Source of the DNA: Angiostrongylus vasorum
Taxonomy: Eukaryota > Nematoda > Chromadorea > Rhabditida > Metastrongylidae
NCBI GenBank assembly: GCA_018806985.1
Contig: JADANN010000013.1
Location: forward strand, 248,001 to 312,000
Reading direction: 5' to 3'
Length of the DNA: 64,000 nucleotides
A program made the translations under genes and the position numbers. The notes under the pieces were generated by a model that had not been told where the DNA came from, ran no database searches, and was given only the letters and a program-made list of their open reading frames with translations. Position 1 is the first letter of the stretch; the number at the start of each line of letters is the position of its first letter. This document shows, piece by piece, positions 12,906 to 24,500 of this stretch.

Positions 12906-12910
12906 CTACT

Positions 12911-13290
12911 TAAATGACATTTGGATGGCCCGTCCTCACTGGTTCTGCAGGCTCCAGCAGAATTTCCATTTCTTCAGAGTTTTACTGGTTTAGCCATTGT
13001 GGTACTCCTTGGAATGCCGAGGTCAGTCTATCCAAAATTTGTACCAGGTCGTCGTCACCCCAGGTAGTAGCCGCCCTTGTGGATCACAAGGAGATTTGCC
13101 ACAATGCGACTTTGATACCAGGACGGTGGTGGATCCTGGTATTGGTTTACTCTTGAATGAACTTTCTAATGGAAACGCCGGACTCATTCTCAGCTTGGAG
13201 ACCCTGCCGAGTGGATGGATCCTCCCGCTGTAATCCCGACATCCAGGAACACCTCCCACCCTCGATGAGGCGGCAAACCGTTGGGAGGAG
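12911..13290 (+). repeat. Rep-1 copy
   Basis: Full-length copy: tail remnant 'gacatttggatggcccgtcc' at the start, 'ggtattggtttactctt' near 13140, and 'gcaaaccgttgggagg' at the end. 'agctatat' occurs just before the tail and just after the end, a possible target-site duplication. Confidence 0.88.
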
Positions 13291-13294
13291 CTAT

Positions 13295-14035
13295 ATGTCA
13301 CAACATCTTCAAATAGCAGAAATCACGACAAATCCATCTTCGAAGGTCGAGAAGAGACATAGCTACCACTAACCAACTAATTAGTCTCTACAGCATCTGA
13401 TATTCAATTGATTACTCGAAAACCGAATTGCTGCAGAATAGCGAGTGGTACATCCGTCACTAAAACATTACTGAATAGATCGGAGCCACCACTACATAGA
13501 TACTTAAAATTACAGGTTTATCAGTGATGATGCTTAAGTTGGTGTTGTTCATTATTTCACGAGATTAAACATCACCATGCCTCGTTAATATAGCTAGATT
13601 TCATTGAACCTATTTTTTGAAGTAGTTAGTACTAGTCAGGAAGTAGTTGAATTGTTGTTGTTAAGTTGAATAGAGATGAAAATAGATGGAAGTTCTAGAA
13701 TATACAGTTCCCATTTAAGGTGCTTCTTTGTTGCTCCGTTTATTCACCGCTTAAATCATGGTGGCGAACGAGAAAAAAAAGGCCATGTACAAACACGTTT
13801 CAAAAAATAACATAGAATCAGAATTATGGTGCTGTCAATGTCCCTCGAATGAGTGGAGTCCACTGAGAAGCTGTCGGTGGTGTGCGAAGGAAAAGAATAA
13901 GATTAGAGATTTCTAGGTGAGTTACTCGACAAATAACAGGATTAGAGGTAAGGATAAAGGATAAATAAAATAGGATTAGAGGTAGCAGTACTTCACCTGT
14001 ATTACCAATAGTCCCGTTAATCGTAGAGTGACTAG
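13295..14035. other. No feature recognised
   Basis: AT-rich stretch with no supported gene. It borders the 3' end of the retrotransposon relic at 14040. Confidence 0.4.
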
Positions 14036-14039
14036 AGCT

Positions 14040-16195
14040 GGCGCTAATAAATCTTCCATTTTTTTCTGTCGTGTACAAGAGTAGCCCAGTGGGTTCTGCT
14101 CGCTCTAGGGACTCGTCGAGCATCATATCTTTCTTCTAGGCTCTTCGTGAACAACTCTGACCATCGGGTCGGTGGTCTTCCTGCAGTACGTCTGACATCT
14201 CGGGGAATCCAGTCACTAACAGCTCTTGTCGATCGGTTATCGTTCATACGCAATACGTTTCCGGCCAACCTTATCTTCGACTGTTTGGCGTACAGAACGG
14301 CATCTTTGATTCCCTGATCGTGATGGAGGTGGGAGCTCCAAATCCCTTCCCTTATTTTAGTTACACGGGTTACTCCTAGCATCGTCCTTTCGACTGCGCA
14401 TTCAATAATGCTCAGTGATTCTTCATCCTGTTTACGCAGCGACCAGGTTTCTGATGCATACGTTAAGGCAGAAAGTACCGTTGAGTCGAAAAGGTGGGCA
14501 CGATGTCGGGTGTTCTTTGTCCTCTTCACTACATCGTCGATGCTCTTAAGAGCTTCCCGATCCGCTCGTTTCCTTCTGCTCAACTCTGGAGCTAAGTCGT
14601 TCATCATGTTAATTTCCGACCAAGATAGGCGTAACTGGAACACTCGGAGATATTCGTTCCGTTTAGCGTCAATGGGGGCATAAGAAACCAGCCCGTTCCT
14701 CATGAACATCGTTTTTGTATTTATCAAAGTCGACAAGCACTCGTTCCGTTTGGCTAATGTTTGATGTTATAAGGACGATGTTAACAGCAAAGCGGAGATG
14801 GTGTAATTGCCGATCATCTATTTTCACTTGACACTTGACACTTGAATGGCCCGTCCTCACTGGTTGTGTGGACCCCCAGCATAATCACCACTTATTGGAG
14901 ATTTGCTGGTTAAGCCATTGTGGTTCCCTGGAATCCCGAGGTCAGGCTGGCCAAAGTCTGCCCCAGACCTTCACCACCGCGGGGGCAGTCTCAGCCCTTG
15001 TGGATCAGAAGGAGGTTTGTCACCATGCGACTTTGACACCAGGACGGTGGTCTATCCTGGTATTGGTTTACTCTTAGCTAGGCCTCCTGATGGAAACGCC
15101 GGACTCCTGCCGGGGGGACGAATCTCCCCGCTGTACATCGCAGTCCGACACCCAGGAACACCTCACAGCCACGATGAGGCGTTAAACCATTAGGGAGGCA
15201 TCTACTTTCACTCCCATATTATTCCATTCCAATATTCGCATGACTTTCTGGTGGGTGGCGGTAAATAATTTTGGCGAGATGATATCGCTTTGTCTAAGTC
15301 CCTCTTTGACGTCAACGTTAATATCGTTGAAGAATGGTGAATTCTTGGTTGTGAAATTTTTTGTGCAGCTCACGAAGAATCTCTATGTACTGAGTAGGGA
15401 CTCCTTGACTATCAAGAGCTTCTATGACTGCTTCTATCTCAGTTGAATCAAAGGCCTTCTGTAAATCGATGAAAGTGACACAGAGCGGTCTTTTTGTACT
15501 CTCGCGATACTTCAATGAGTCTTGTTATCGTGTAGATATGGTCCATCGCACTAAGTGCTTTTCGAAACCCTGCTTGCTCACATGGCTTTCCTTCGTCCAG
15601 TGTTCTGTCAATCATGACTCGAATGAAAAGTTTGTAGACGACAGACAGCAAGCAGATTGAGCGATAGATGCCGATATCATGGAGGTCACCCTTCTTGAAC
15701 AACAACACGGTCTTGCTAGTCTTCCACTGAGTAGGGACCTTGCATCCAGACAGGTAACATGTGAAGAGCCGAGCCAAAGTGTTTAAGAGGACTAGCAGAA
15801 GGTTCTTCAGGTGTTCAGATCTTATCCTTTTCTGACCTGGTGCTGTTCGATTTTTCACCGACGAAACGGCATGTCGGATTTCGGAAGTGCAAACCGGTGG
15901 TACAACATATCCTTCCTCCTTCATTTCATATAACGGAAGGTGGACGTGACTTTCGAAGAAATCTGAGTAGTATTCGTGAATGATTTTCTCCGTTGCCTTT
16001 CTGGACGCTGTAACTGTTCCGTCTGGGCGTCGGAGTGCAATCATCTTGGTCCTGTAACTAGCGAAGCTTCGGTGGGCTTCCTTCGTCTCATGGAGGCAAT
16101 GGTGGCTTTGCTCAGCGATTAACTCTCTATCCGCCACCTGTGGACGCTCACATAGCCTTGCGACTAACGGGCTCGAGGTCCCTTATTTGAGGGAG
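14040..16195 (-). mobile_element. RTE-type retrotransposon relic with a nested insertion
   Basis: Largest retroelement remnant here, read from 16195 down to 14040. The linker before the reverse transcriptase is recognisable in 16137-15448 ('KTVLLFKKGD', 'GKPCEQAGFRKALSAMDHIY'). The fingers/palm part follows at 15515-15182 ('CVTFIDLQKAFDS'). The catalytic FADD region is degraded to 'FAVNIVLIT' near 14780, and the C-terminal part is a 230-codon frame at 14736-14044 ('LTYASETWSLRKQD', 'RDVRRTAGRPPTRW'). Loss of the catalytic Asp pair and several frameshifts show it is dead. The 5' nuclease domain is missing. A Rep-1 element splits it at 14829-15199. Confidence 0.92.
14829..15199 (+). repeat. Rep-1 nested in the RTE relic, with target-site duplication
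   Basis: Insertion flanked by 'atctattttcact' (14816-14828) and 'atctactttcact' (15200-15212), 13 bp with one mismatch. The tail is a short (acttgac)n run at 14827-14845. Removing it rejoins the reverse-transcriptase frame, so Rep-1 moved after the RTE copy was in place. Confidence 0.93.
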
Positions 16196-16486
16196 ATCCG
16201 TGGGTAGTAGTATTTGTCTTGAAACAAACGGGGTGCTGAAGATTTTTAGCCGAAGGATTAGTCTTGACGTTTAAGGAATATGTAAAAACTACGGAAACCA
16301 TTGGTACTCCTATCATTCATGTTAATATCTTCTACACTTTATGTGATAGCTAACAATCTATTTACGTAACTTAATTAGCCGAACAATTCCTTTCAGATCT
16401 AAGACTCGCATTAAAAAAGTTTGTTTACTTTGGCAACGAGATGGATTTGTGTCACTTGCTCCTTATATTTCATATATCACTGTTTA

Positions 16487-17671
16487 TTATATCCAGCTGT
16501 TTTTACGAATATATTTAAGCGAGAAGTAGCAATCTTCGTCATAAACGTTGCCGTTCATCATGTAGTACTTTCCATCTGTAATCAATTCGAAGTCGAATCG
16601 TCTACCTATGCTATTTATGCGGTCTCAATGAAATCATGGAGAACGAACCTGGCATCGAACCGCGACATTTGGAGCATCGAAAGCATTCACGATGATATTT
16701 CTTCTTCATCGCTTCCACACATGTCTCACGAAGTGGCAAATGGCAAGCTGAATTCAGTAACTTTAACAAGTAGTTTTCTGCAGTACAATAATTAAATATG
16801 GTTTTTTTTTCCTGCACTAGGTGTTATTTTAGGTGCGAGTGATGATTTCTTATGTTCCTGAAGACATATTGACAATATTTAGCATGGGAGATGACGCAGT
16901 AGTTAGTGATGCTGTCGATCAAGAAGCAAAGGTGCTTGTTCGAGCTCTTCAGCAACGTTCTGCTCCAATCCATTTGGGAATAGCTTAGCTCGGTTATCTC
17001 CAAGATTGTAAGGAGAATCGACGCGACCAGCATTCTATGACATTCATAAAGAAGGCGAAAACCTCAAGGAGCATCCGGAACAATAAGCGAAATGTACGAA
17101 AAGTTCTATGGACGATGAATGCGAGGAAAATGAATAGGATATAAAAAGTGCTGGGATCGGTACAGCAGATGTAGTGGCGAGCCATGTGGAATGAAAGTGA
17201 TAATAAATTTAGTAAAAAATGATGTTGGAAACTTCGAAATTAAGATATGTGTTTCCACAGCGGTGTGTATGGATTAGCTATGAAGAGCTTTCGCGTTTGA
17301 ATTTTTTGGGACAATGTAATCTCTGGTTAGTTCTTCTTATAGTTCGGGGAATTGTCTTTCATAATCATCCAACCAAAGGTTATGCTACTAAATAACTATC
17401 TTGTCTCATTGATTTCTACAAGAAGTTGAAGTGATACTGATATAACTTCTCCGGAAGACGCAACATCTTTGTTCGGTTTTCAACAGGGATTCCTCATTCA
17501 AAAAAGTGTTAAACGATGAAACAACGTCTAGTGTTTTGTCTATACTTTCGAACTACTGTTGTATTACTTACAAGAACAAGACGGATGGTAGATTTCCATG
17601 TAGCAATCAATACAAATCGGCACGCTCTTATCGAGGGGAGATGCCCGGCATCCGCTGACTGTTAGTGTCAC
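16487..17671 (-). CDS. LIM-domain protein, last three exons
   Basis: Exons, 3' of an unseen N-terminus: about 17671-17572, 16747-16649, and 16575-16487 (TAA). Phases agree. The joined product contains 'SVPICIDCYMEIYHPSC', the end of one LIM-like finger. A LIM domain follows with C-x2-C ('CSSC'), x16, H-x2-C-x2-C-x2-C ('HRECFRCSKC'), then 'DGKYYMMNGNVYDEDCYFSL' and a short tail. LIM domains bind zinc and act as protein-protein adaptors in the cytoskeleton or nucleus. The usual first Cys of the last zinc pair is Asp here (YDEDC). An AATAAA-like string overlaps the stop. The first exon's 5' edge is uncertain (17671 or 17658). I could not assign a subfamily. Confidence 0.6.
16860..17195 (+). repeat. 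SINE-C 3' part in a LIM-gene intron
   Basis: Matches the 3' half of the copy at 18785: 'aaggagaatcgacgcgacca', 'ctatgacattcataaagaag', 'aaaagtgctgggatcggtac'. It lies between LIM exons. The opposite-strand open frames are shadows. Confidence 0.75.
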
Positions 17672-17689
17672 CTGGATTGTGATCATGTA

Positions 17690-17873
17690 GTAACCTGGGA
17701 AGAGTTCTTAATAGTTGGTTTTCTTTTGAGTGGAAGTCGCAGGAGCCACAGAGAATCTTGTGATACAAATGAAACTCATCATTTTTAGAGAGTCTCTTCA
17801 AGTCAACGGTTGCAGTAAAAAAATAAATCGTTCCGTCTGCATAGAACTGAAAAGATCCTAGGCCATGATGCAT
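17690..17873 (-). other. Possible upstream LIM-gene exon
   Basis: Minus-strand frame with 'RLSKNDEFHLYHKILCGSC' followed by a Lys/Glu-containing stretch. The CGSC pair and the position just 5' of the LIM exons make an exon plausible, but its reading phase does not join cleanly to 17671 or 17658. It may be a frameshifted exon or chance. Confidence 0.25.
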
Positions 17874-18347
17874 TGAAATAGATTCATGAAAGTTTACTGG
17901 GTGATGGAAAAGGCGCTTATCACCACTGTCGGTGGTCTACAGTGAGAAGAGTGGATATCCACTTCTTCGTACGATACTGAAGTTTATAATTTAGCGAATG
18001 CCTAAGATACAAGACTTTGTAGCAGGAACTATATAGTAGATATCTATTGATTGTGGTGATGAAGTATTTTTTTAATAAATTAGTTTACGCCACGGAAATT
18101 TTCCTTCCTTCACTCTCTTCATCCCTTCTATGAATGCATCAGGCAGGCAGATCCTATCCAGGAAGCCAGGGTATATGAAAACTACAGCTTTTGGCTATGC
18201 CTGTCATATGAAACGTGCCAAACGTGGGATATTTCTTTCTTTGAAACCAACAGTGAATATGCTCATGAAGTACTTTTAAGTATTGTATGGCTGTGACTGG
18301 CATAATCAACTGGAACTCCAATATATTTCCTTCGTTACATGCTTAAT

Positions 18348-18625
18348 AAGGGGCGCGTGTGGCGCAGTGGTTGGAGGCGCCACTACGACACATACGTGGA
18401 GTCGATCACTGCGCCCATGGCCCACCAAGCCTTCCATCCCTCCGAGTTCGGCATATTGGTACCAGACTTGTCTGGAAGGATCGCAGCACTAGCTCGATGC
18501 ATCGGTAGGCCACCGCGAGTCATTGTAAAGGCCAGATATGCATTCAATCACCTCCAACGATAGTTAATGAAGTCGAATGCATGGCGCATCCTTCAGTGAT
18601 TGATCGACGCCAAGAGCTTAGAGCT
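18348..18625 (+). repeat. SINE-A, full length, with target-site duplication
   Basis: tRNA-like head with an A-box-like 'tggcgcagtgg' at about 18359, then the central module 'ttggtaccagacttgtctgg' and the 3' domain ending 'gagcttt'. Flanked by 'ttacatgcttaat' on both sides (18335-18347 and 18626-18638), a perfect 13-bp duplication. Confidence 0.93.
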
Positions 18626-18784
18626 TTACATGCTTAATTCATTGTATACAATGTCTCCAAAATGTCAACGAAAGCGTGGTGTGTATAACAAAATTTCTGT
18701 TTTCAACTTTACCGGAAAGAATGTTTTCGTCCATAGTGAAGTGCGAATAGGTACATTTTTTTCCGTAATGATTGACACGTTGGA

Positions 18785-19195
18785 CGGAGAGCACACTGGT
18801 AGTGATGCCGATCATCACGAATACGGTTCTGCTTCAATTCCGCTCCTGGGTCAACAAGCCTTTCATCCACCCGGGATCGAAAAAATTAGAAAATTAGCAC
18901 CTGACTTGTTCATAAAGAAATCACTCACTGCAATCCAAGTGGGAACACTCCATCCCAGCTATCTCAAGACTCCAAGGAGAATCAGTTGGACAAGGATTCT
19001 ACGACATTCATAATGAAAGGAAAATCCTCAAGAAATAGCCGAAGGCACACGTAAAAAACTGGAAAGACCTTAGTGGATGATGGATGTTGAGAAACTAAAC
19101 CAATTGAGAAGTGCTGGGATCCGCATAGTAGACGTGAAGATGGGCCGAATAAAATCAAATGAAAGAAGAATAAATGATGGAGATTGTTTGTTAAT
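18785..19195 (+). repeat. SINE-C copy
   Basis: tRNA-like head ('agcacactggtagtgatgcc', then 'ggttctgcttcaattcc', a degraded B box). A central part resembling SINE-A follows ('caacaagcctttcatccacc'), then a distinct 3' domain with 'aaggagaatcagttggacaa' and 'gagaagtgctgggatccgca'. Confidence 0.8.
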
Positions 19196-19199
19196 GAGG

Positions 19200-20290
19200 C
19201 TTGAAAAGTAGAAAGTAGTAAATTATCAAGCTTTAGGTAGCTGGGTGAAATGGATGGATCTGCGAACGGAACTTAGGCGACCATGGCCTGCATCTTGTCT
19301 TCGCTCGAACTGAGCATGTACCTCTTTTCTTGCGATTTCGAGATACTACCAAGAGAATGAAGTTTTGTAAATTGTTTCGCTTATAATGGAAAAGGAGTTT
19401 ACTGAGTTCATGTGAACAAATTCAACTCACCTTACATTCCCGACAGGAAAGATGCTTCAAATGCCAGACACGACCTAATACGTAGGCTGCATCTCCCTAA
19501 GAAATGATAAAGACACCCTTGATAAAAGGACTAATCCAGGATGAAAATACTTGTATTCTAGAGCTCAGAGCAACTGAATTCTTTTTTCCTGTATGATATT
19601 TCGAGAATCATGGCTGCTAACCTTCTCAGTATCCGCTTTCTTGATATCCTTGTTACACCCTGGACATATAACAAACCATTTTTCTTTCTATAACATTACT
19701 AGATTTGTACACTAGTAGAATAAGTTTATTGATTGATGACATTTACAGTCCGATGCCAAAATACGTGTTTCTGCTGCAGCATTTAATTCATTGCTAATTT
19801 TTCGTCGCATTCGCTACGAGCTGATATGAATTCGTATTGTCCCGTTTTCCTCCTCATCTATGAGTGGACTTCCACTCAGGTCTTTAGTTGAGAAGTGCCA
19901 GGTTTTGTAAGGAAGAATTTCAACGATTTTCCTACATGTGTGTACTACAATATCTATGTTTGATGTCTTTCCTTGTCTCTTTACTCATTGAATAATTCCC
20001 TGAAAAAAGTGAAAATGCATATGAATCTATGTCAATTCACAAACCTCTCGTCGTCTTTTACATAAGTTGACCATTATCTAGAAACCAATGGGAAACAATG
20101 AATGCCACACAGCTGTTTGCTTACTGCAGAGTAACAGCACTGCGATCATTTTGAGCATTTGTGTAAACATACGAGTGGTGAAGTGAACTTAATTGACATG
20201 AATTAGTCTCATAAAGCTTCCAATGGATATATGACCACCCTTTCTTTTCATTTGACCTTATTAGTAGTAAAAATTGACAAACAAACACCT
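19200..20290. other. No feature recognised
   Basis: AT-rich; short frames only. A minus-strand frame just beyond it (about 20456-20300) could be an exon, because it follows an acceptor and reads 'RKEYPLRQYFSHTEELEEQN' in one frame. Two frames are open there and no partner exon fits, so no gene is called. Confidence 0.35.
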
Positions 20291-20512
20291 TGTGGTGACC
20301 TCATGTAAAATAGACATGTTGACTAATCATGTCGAGGTCAAGTAGAAGCCTGTTAAGGAAATCATTATTGATCGATTTGTAGATCCATTCCGTTCTGTTC
20401 CTCAAGTTCTTCTGTGTGCGAAAAGTATTGCCGAAGTGGATATTCTTTTCTAGCAATCCTGTTGATGATGTGTAACATTTATGAAAATTATATGAACTGT
20501 TTGTTAGCTTAC

Positions 20513-20893
20513 CTCCCAACGGTTTGCCGCCTCATCGTGGCTGGGAGGTGTTCCTGGGTGTCGGACTGCGATGTACAGCGGGGAGATTCGTCCTCTCAGC
20601 AGGGTCTCCCCAAGCTGACAAGGAGTCCGGCGTTTCTATCAGGAAGCCCAGCTAAGAGTAAACCAATACCAGCATCCACCACCGTCTTGGTATCAAAGTC
20701 GCATGGTGGTAAATCTCCCTCTGATCCACAAAGGCTGCGACCACCCGTGGCGGTGAAGACCTGGGGCAGACTTTGGCCAGGCTGACCTCTGGATTCCAGG
20801 GAACCACAATGGCTTAACCAGCAAATCTCCGATAAATGGTCATTATGCTGGGGCCCGCACAACCAGTGAGCACGGGCCGTTCAAGTGTCAAGT
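20513..20893 (-). repeat. Rep-1, full length, with target-site duplication
   Basis: Runs from 'ctcccaacggtttgccgcct' to the tail 'ttcaagtgtcaagt'. Flanked by 'gttagcttac' at 20503-20512 and 20894-20903, a perfect 10-bp duplication. Confidence 0.93.
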
Positions 20894-21541
20894 GTTAGCT
20901 TACAAGGTTGACTCTTTTCATGGATCACGAGTGGATGCCAAGCCAAGTGAATGAGGTTACTTTTTTCCAGAAGTATCCAAGACACGGCGATGCTAGAGTG
21001 TCTGAAGTTGTCAGCAGCTGCATTCACCAGTTTTTTATGAAACGCCAGTTGGTTTCCTATTAGTTTTACGTTGCATACCAGCTGTCGTTTCTGACCCATT
21101 CCTACTCCAATTTAAATTTCTGCAGGTTAGGAAACTAAGCATTTTTTAAAACTAAGGTATGGGCTAGGGTAAAAACTGGTTGACTTTTGCGGCGCCGCCT
21201 TTGGCATGACATTCCCGTTCTGCTTGACAGTTGTTGTTTTCTAAGTCGGAATTTCTTGTTATATGTAAATTGTTCAGAAGTATCTACTAAAGAAAAAAGC
21301 ACAACTGCATGTAGGAATTTTCGATGTGGTTGAATTCTAACTGAATTTAGAGGACAAACATTCACGTACGGTAGTGTTTTAACCGTACGTTTACATCGCA
21401 TATTGGTTTTCTCTAAAACCAGAAAATATCCGACCAAAGCGACCGGCATATCCAAGCTTCCTGTACTCTCTAGGAAATGCTGTTACTGATTCGATTCAAC
21501 AACGAGTCTTCTTATTTACCAAAAGAGCGTTTTGTTTGCAG

Positions 21542-24500
21542 AACTCGCAATCTACAGATAAACGAAGCCCGCAATAAAGTGCTCAGTATCCTTACCATTC
21601 TGGCCTTTCCTAGCTATTTCACCCTAGTTCACGAGATTAATGAATGGTGTTTAAAAAATAGAAACGTCATAAAGGATCAAATGTGTTCCAGGATCATCGC
21701 GGAAAGCTGGCCTGGCAGTTTCTCTGGCGTTATGCGTGCTATCCGGGTGGACAGCCGATTGGCTGGTTATCGATTACATCGAGTCGGAATCATTGGAAGT
21801 ACTATTTTCCTCCAGGTCGGTTTTTGTAGTCACCACTTACGAGACTTTCACTTCATTTATTAATTAGTTTTACTTAGTCCTCATTATTTTTTAGTTCATT
21901 AATTTTTTTTGTCAATCCTGTGTTAGCTGATAGATGAGGAAAGCACATGTTTCGTCTTCTCTTTATGTCTACAAAGCGGTAGTGGAACAAAATCTAGAAA
22001 TGTGCACAAAAAACTTCCTCTCGAAAGATATTTGGAGCGAACCAGTGTAATGAAGAAAACATGTTTAGACACTAGGCGTTAAATCGGAGAAGGTCTTATG
22101 AACTTTTCACGTAAAACGATTTAGTTATTGACCGTAGATTAACAGAACTTGTGATTCCTTGTGGAGCACGTGTAGCGCAGTGGTCAGAGGCGCCCTGCAA
22201 TACCTATGGGATTGACCCTGCGCACCAGACCCACCAAGCTTTCCATCTTTTCCGGGTCGGCAAATTGGCACCAGACTTGTCTGGGAGGATAGCAGCAGTG
22301 ACTCAAGGCATCGGTAGGCCATTGTAGGCCACTGCGAGTCATTGTAAAGGCCAGATATGCATTCAATCGCTTCCAACGGTGCAAAATGAAGTCGAATACA
22401 CAGCGCATCCCTCAAGGATCGACCATCGCCGAGAACTTTTAATTTTTTTAAATCTATGGGAGCTGAGAATTATTAGAATAGTACGGCCATGCTATTAGCT
22501 AACCCTTTAACACCGTCTGAATGGCTAAAAACAGTGCACAGATCATTGGGAAGTCCTGAGATAATTAGAAGTCCCACTTAATGCGGATACGTTTCCCATT
22601 TCTGGTTTTCCGAAAATGAATATCTTGTCCTACTCACGTGCTGGACTATTTATCTCAAGCAAAATCCATGTAGTGTATTATATCTACCGTGAGTCTGTGT
22701 TCTTTAGTGGGTGGGTTTAGCCTATTTTTACCTTCAATACTAAGCGAATTCCCATTTGTCATGAGAGAATCACGTAAATTAACATCGGTCTGGAAGTTTC
22801 GAAAGAAAATAAAAAGTTCGCAGCACGTTTATATTTACAAAAAGGATGAATTTTAGCGAAATGTCAGCTAAGCAAGCAATAATGTAGATCTATGGAGAGA
22901 GAGTACTTCTGGTAAGGTATTAGGGCACAAAAAGGGAAGTAAGTGTTAATATATAGATTCGCATTCACTAGTAAACTACCCATCCGACACAGAGTAATCG
23001 TGACCCGTTCCTCATTTACACCGTAGCTTCAGTTTTTCTAATGTTCTTTAACACATACTTTCTGATGCGCTTTTATATGAGCTAGCCGATTGCTATTCAT
23101 TCAGCCGACTATCCGGAACTCCGTAGAGCTATGGAGTTTGCATACGCTCTTTCCGAACAGCTGGCACCAAATCTTCTGTCTGCCGGTAGAAGAAGTCTTC
23201 TACACATTCCCCTCTTGTTCGTATTACCATCCAAATCTTTTTGTGCTCGTCATAGCCATTTTCGTAAGTTTTGGTTGTTAGAGGTGAAACAGAAATTAAT
23301 TTGCACTTTTCTTGTGATTTCATTTTTTTTATCCCTTTATATTTTTTTTACATAACCCGTCATTATATCTGCTGTGCGGATACCAGCATATCTTGCATTC
23401 GATTCGTTTCTCTCGCATTCATCGTCCACGATGGTCGTCAAACATTTCGCATGTTATATCGGATTCTGCTTATGGATTTCGTCTTCTTTGTGAATGTCGT
23501 AGAATGCTGGTCGACTCGATTCTCCTTGCAATCACAGAGATAGCCGGGCTTAGGTGTTGTCACGCGGATTGGGCGAGATAGTTGGGAGGAATTCGAACTA
23601 GCTCCTTTCCATCCTGATCAAAGTCATCACTAACCATTACACCCTTCTCCCACTCTTCTTTTGCAATTGAATAAGAAAAAGAGGTAACGAACACCAACTA
23701 TTCTTAAGATGATAGCAATCTCAATGTTTTCTATCATGAATGCTTCAGAAAGGAGAGCAGTATCCAAGAATATCGATTTTCAAAGTAGACAGAGAAAGTG
23801 GTGGAAGCAATGAGTACAGGTTCGGTTTTCTTAATTTCCCCCGATATTTTCATCAAGGTTGTACTTTTCGTAATTGTCAAAAAAGTGTTCCACCGACATG
23901 GACATCAGGGTGGGAAAGAGTTCCATGTTTCTATCGGAATGGCCAGTAATGAGTAGACGAATGCTGGGAATCTCTGCCTCCTGGAAGAAGCGAAGCTACA
24001 AGGTGGTGACGATCTCCCTCTAAATGGCCGTAACAACGAAATGTGAGTGATTTGCTCGCGTTTCTCGGAAATGCAAGGAAAAAATCATGCCGAACCGTCA
24101 AAATTCTAAAACTAAAGAAGGATGAAGCTCTCGGCGTTGATCAATCCATAAAGGATGTGCCATGCATTCGCCTTGATTAACCGTCGTTGGAGGTTACGGA
24201 ATGCATATCTAGCCTTTACAGTGACTCACGGTGGCCTACCGGTGTATCTAGCCAGTACGTACTGCTATCCTCGCAGACAAGTCTAGTATCAATTTGCCGA
24301 CTCCGGAGGGATGGAAAGTTTGGTGGGCCACGGTCGCGGGATCGATCTCACGTGTGTGTTGCGGGGCGCCTGCAAGCACTGCGCCACATGCCCCATCAAA
24401 ATATTATTTAAAGTAAAGTCCTAGAAGATTGAACAATCTGTAAGGAAAACTAATTACGCTGGATATTAGATAAAATTAGATGCTGTACTCAACTTGGTGC

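Noticed and set aside
14044..14736. 230-codon ORF as a host gene
   Set aside because: It is the C-terminal part of an RTE-like retrotransposon, with matching relics elsewhere in the window.
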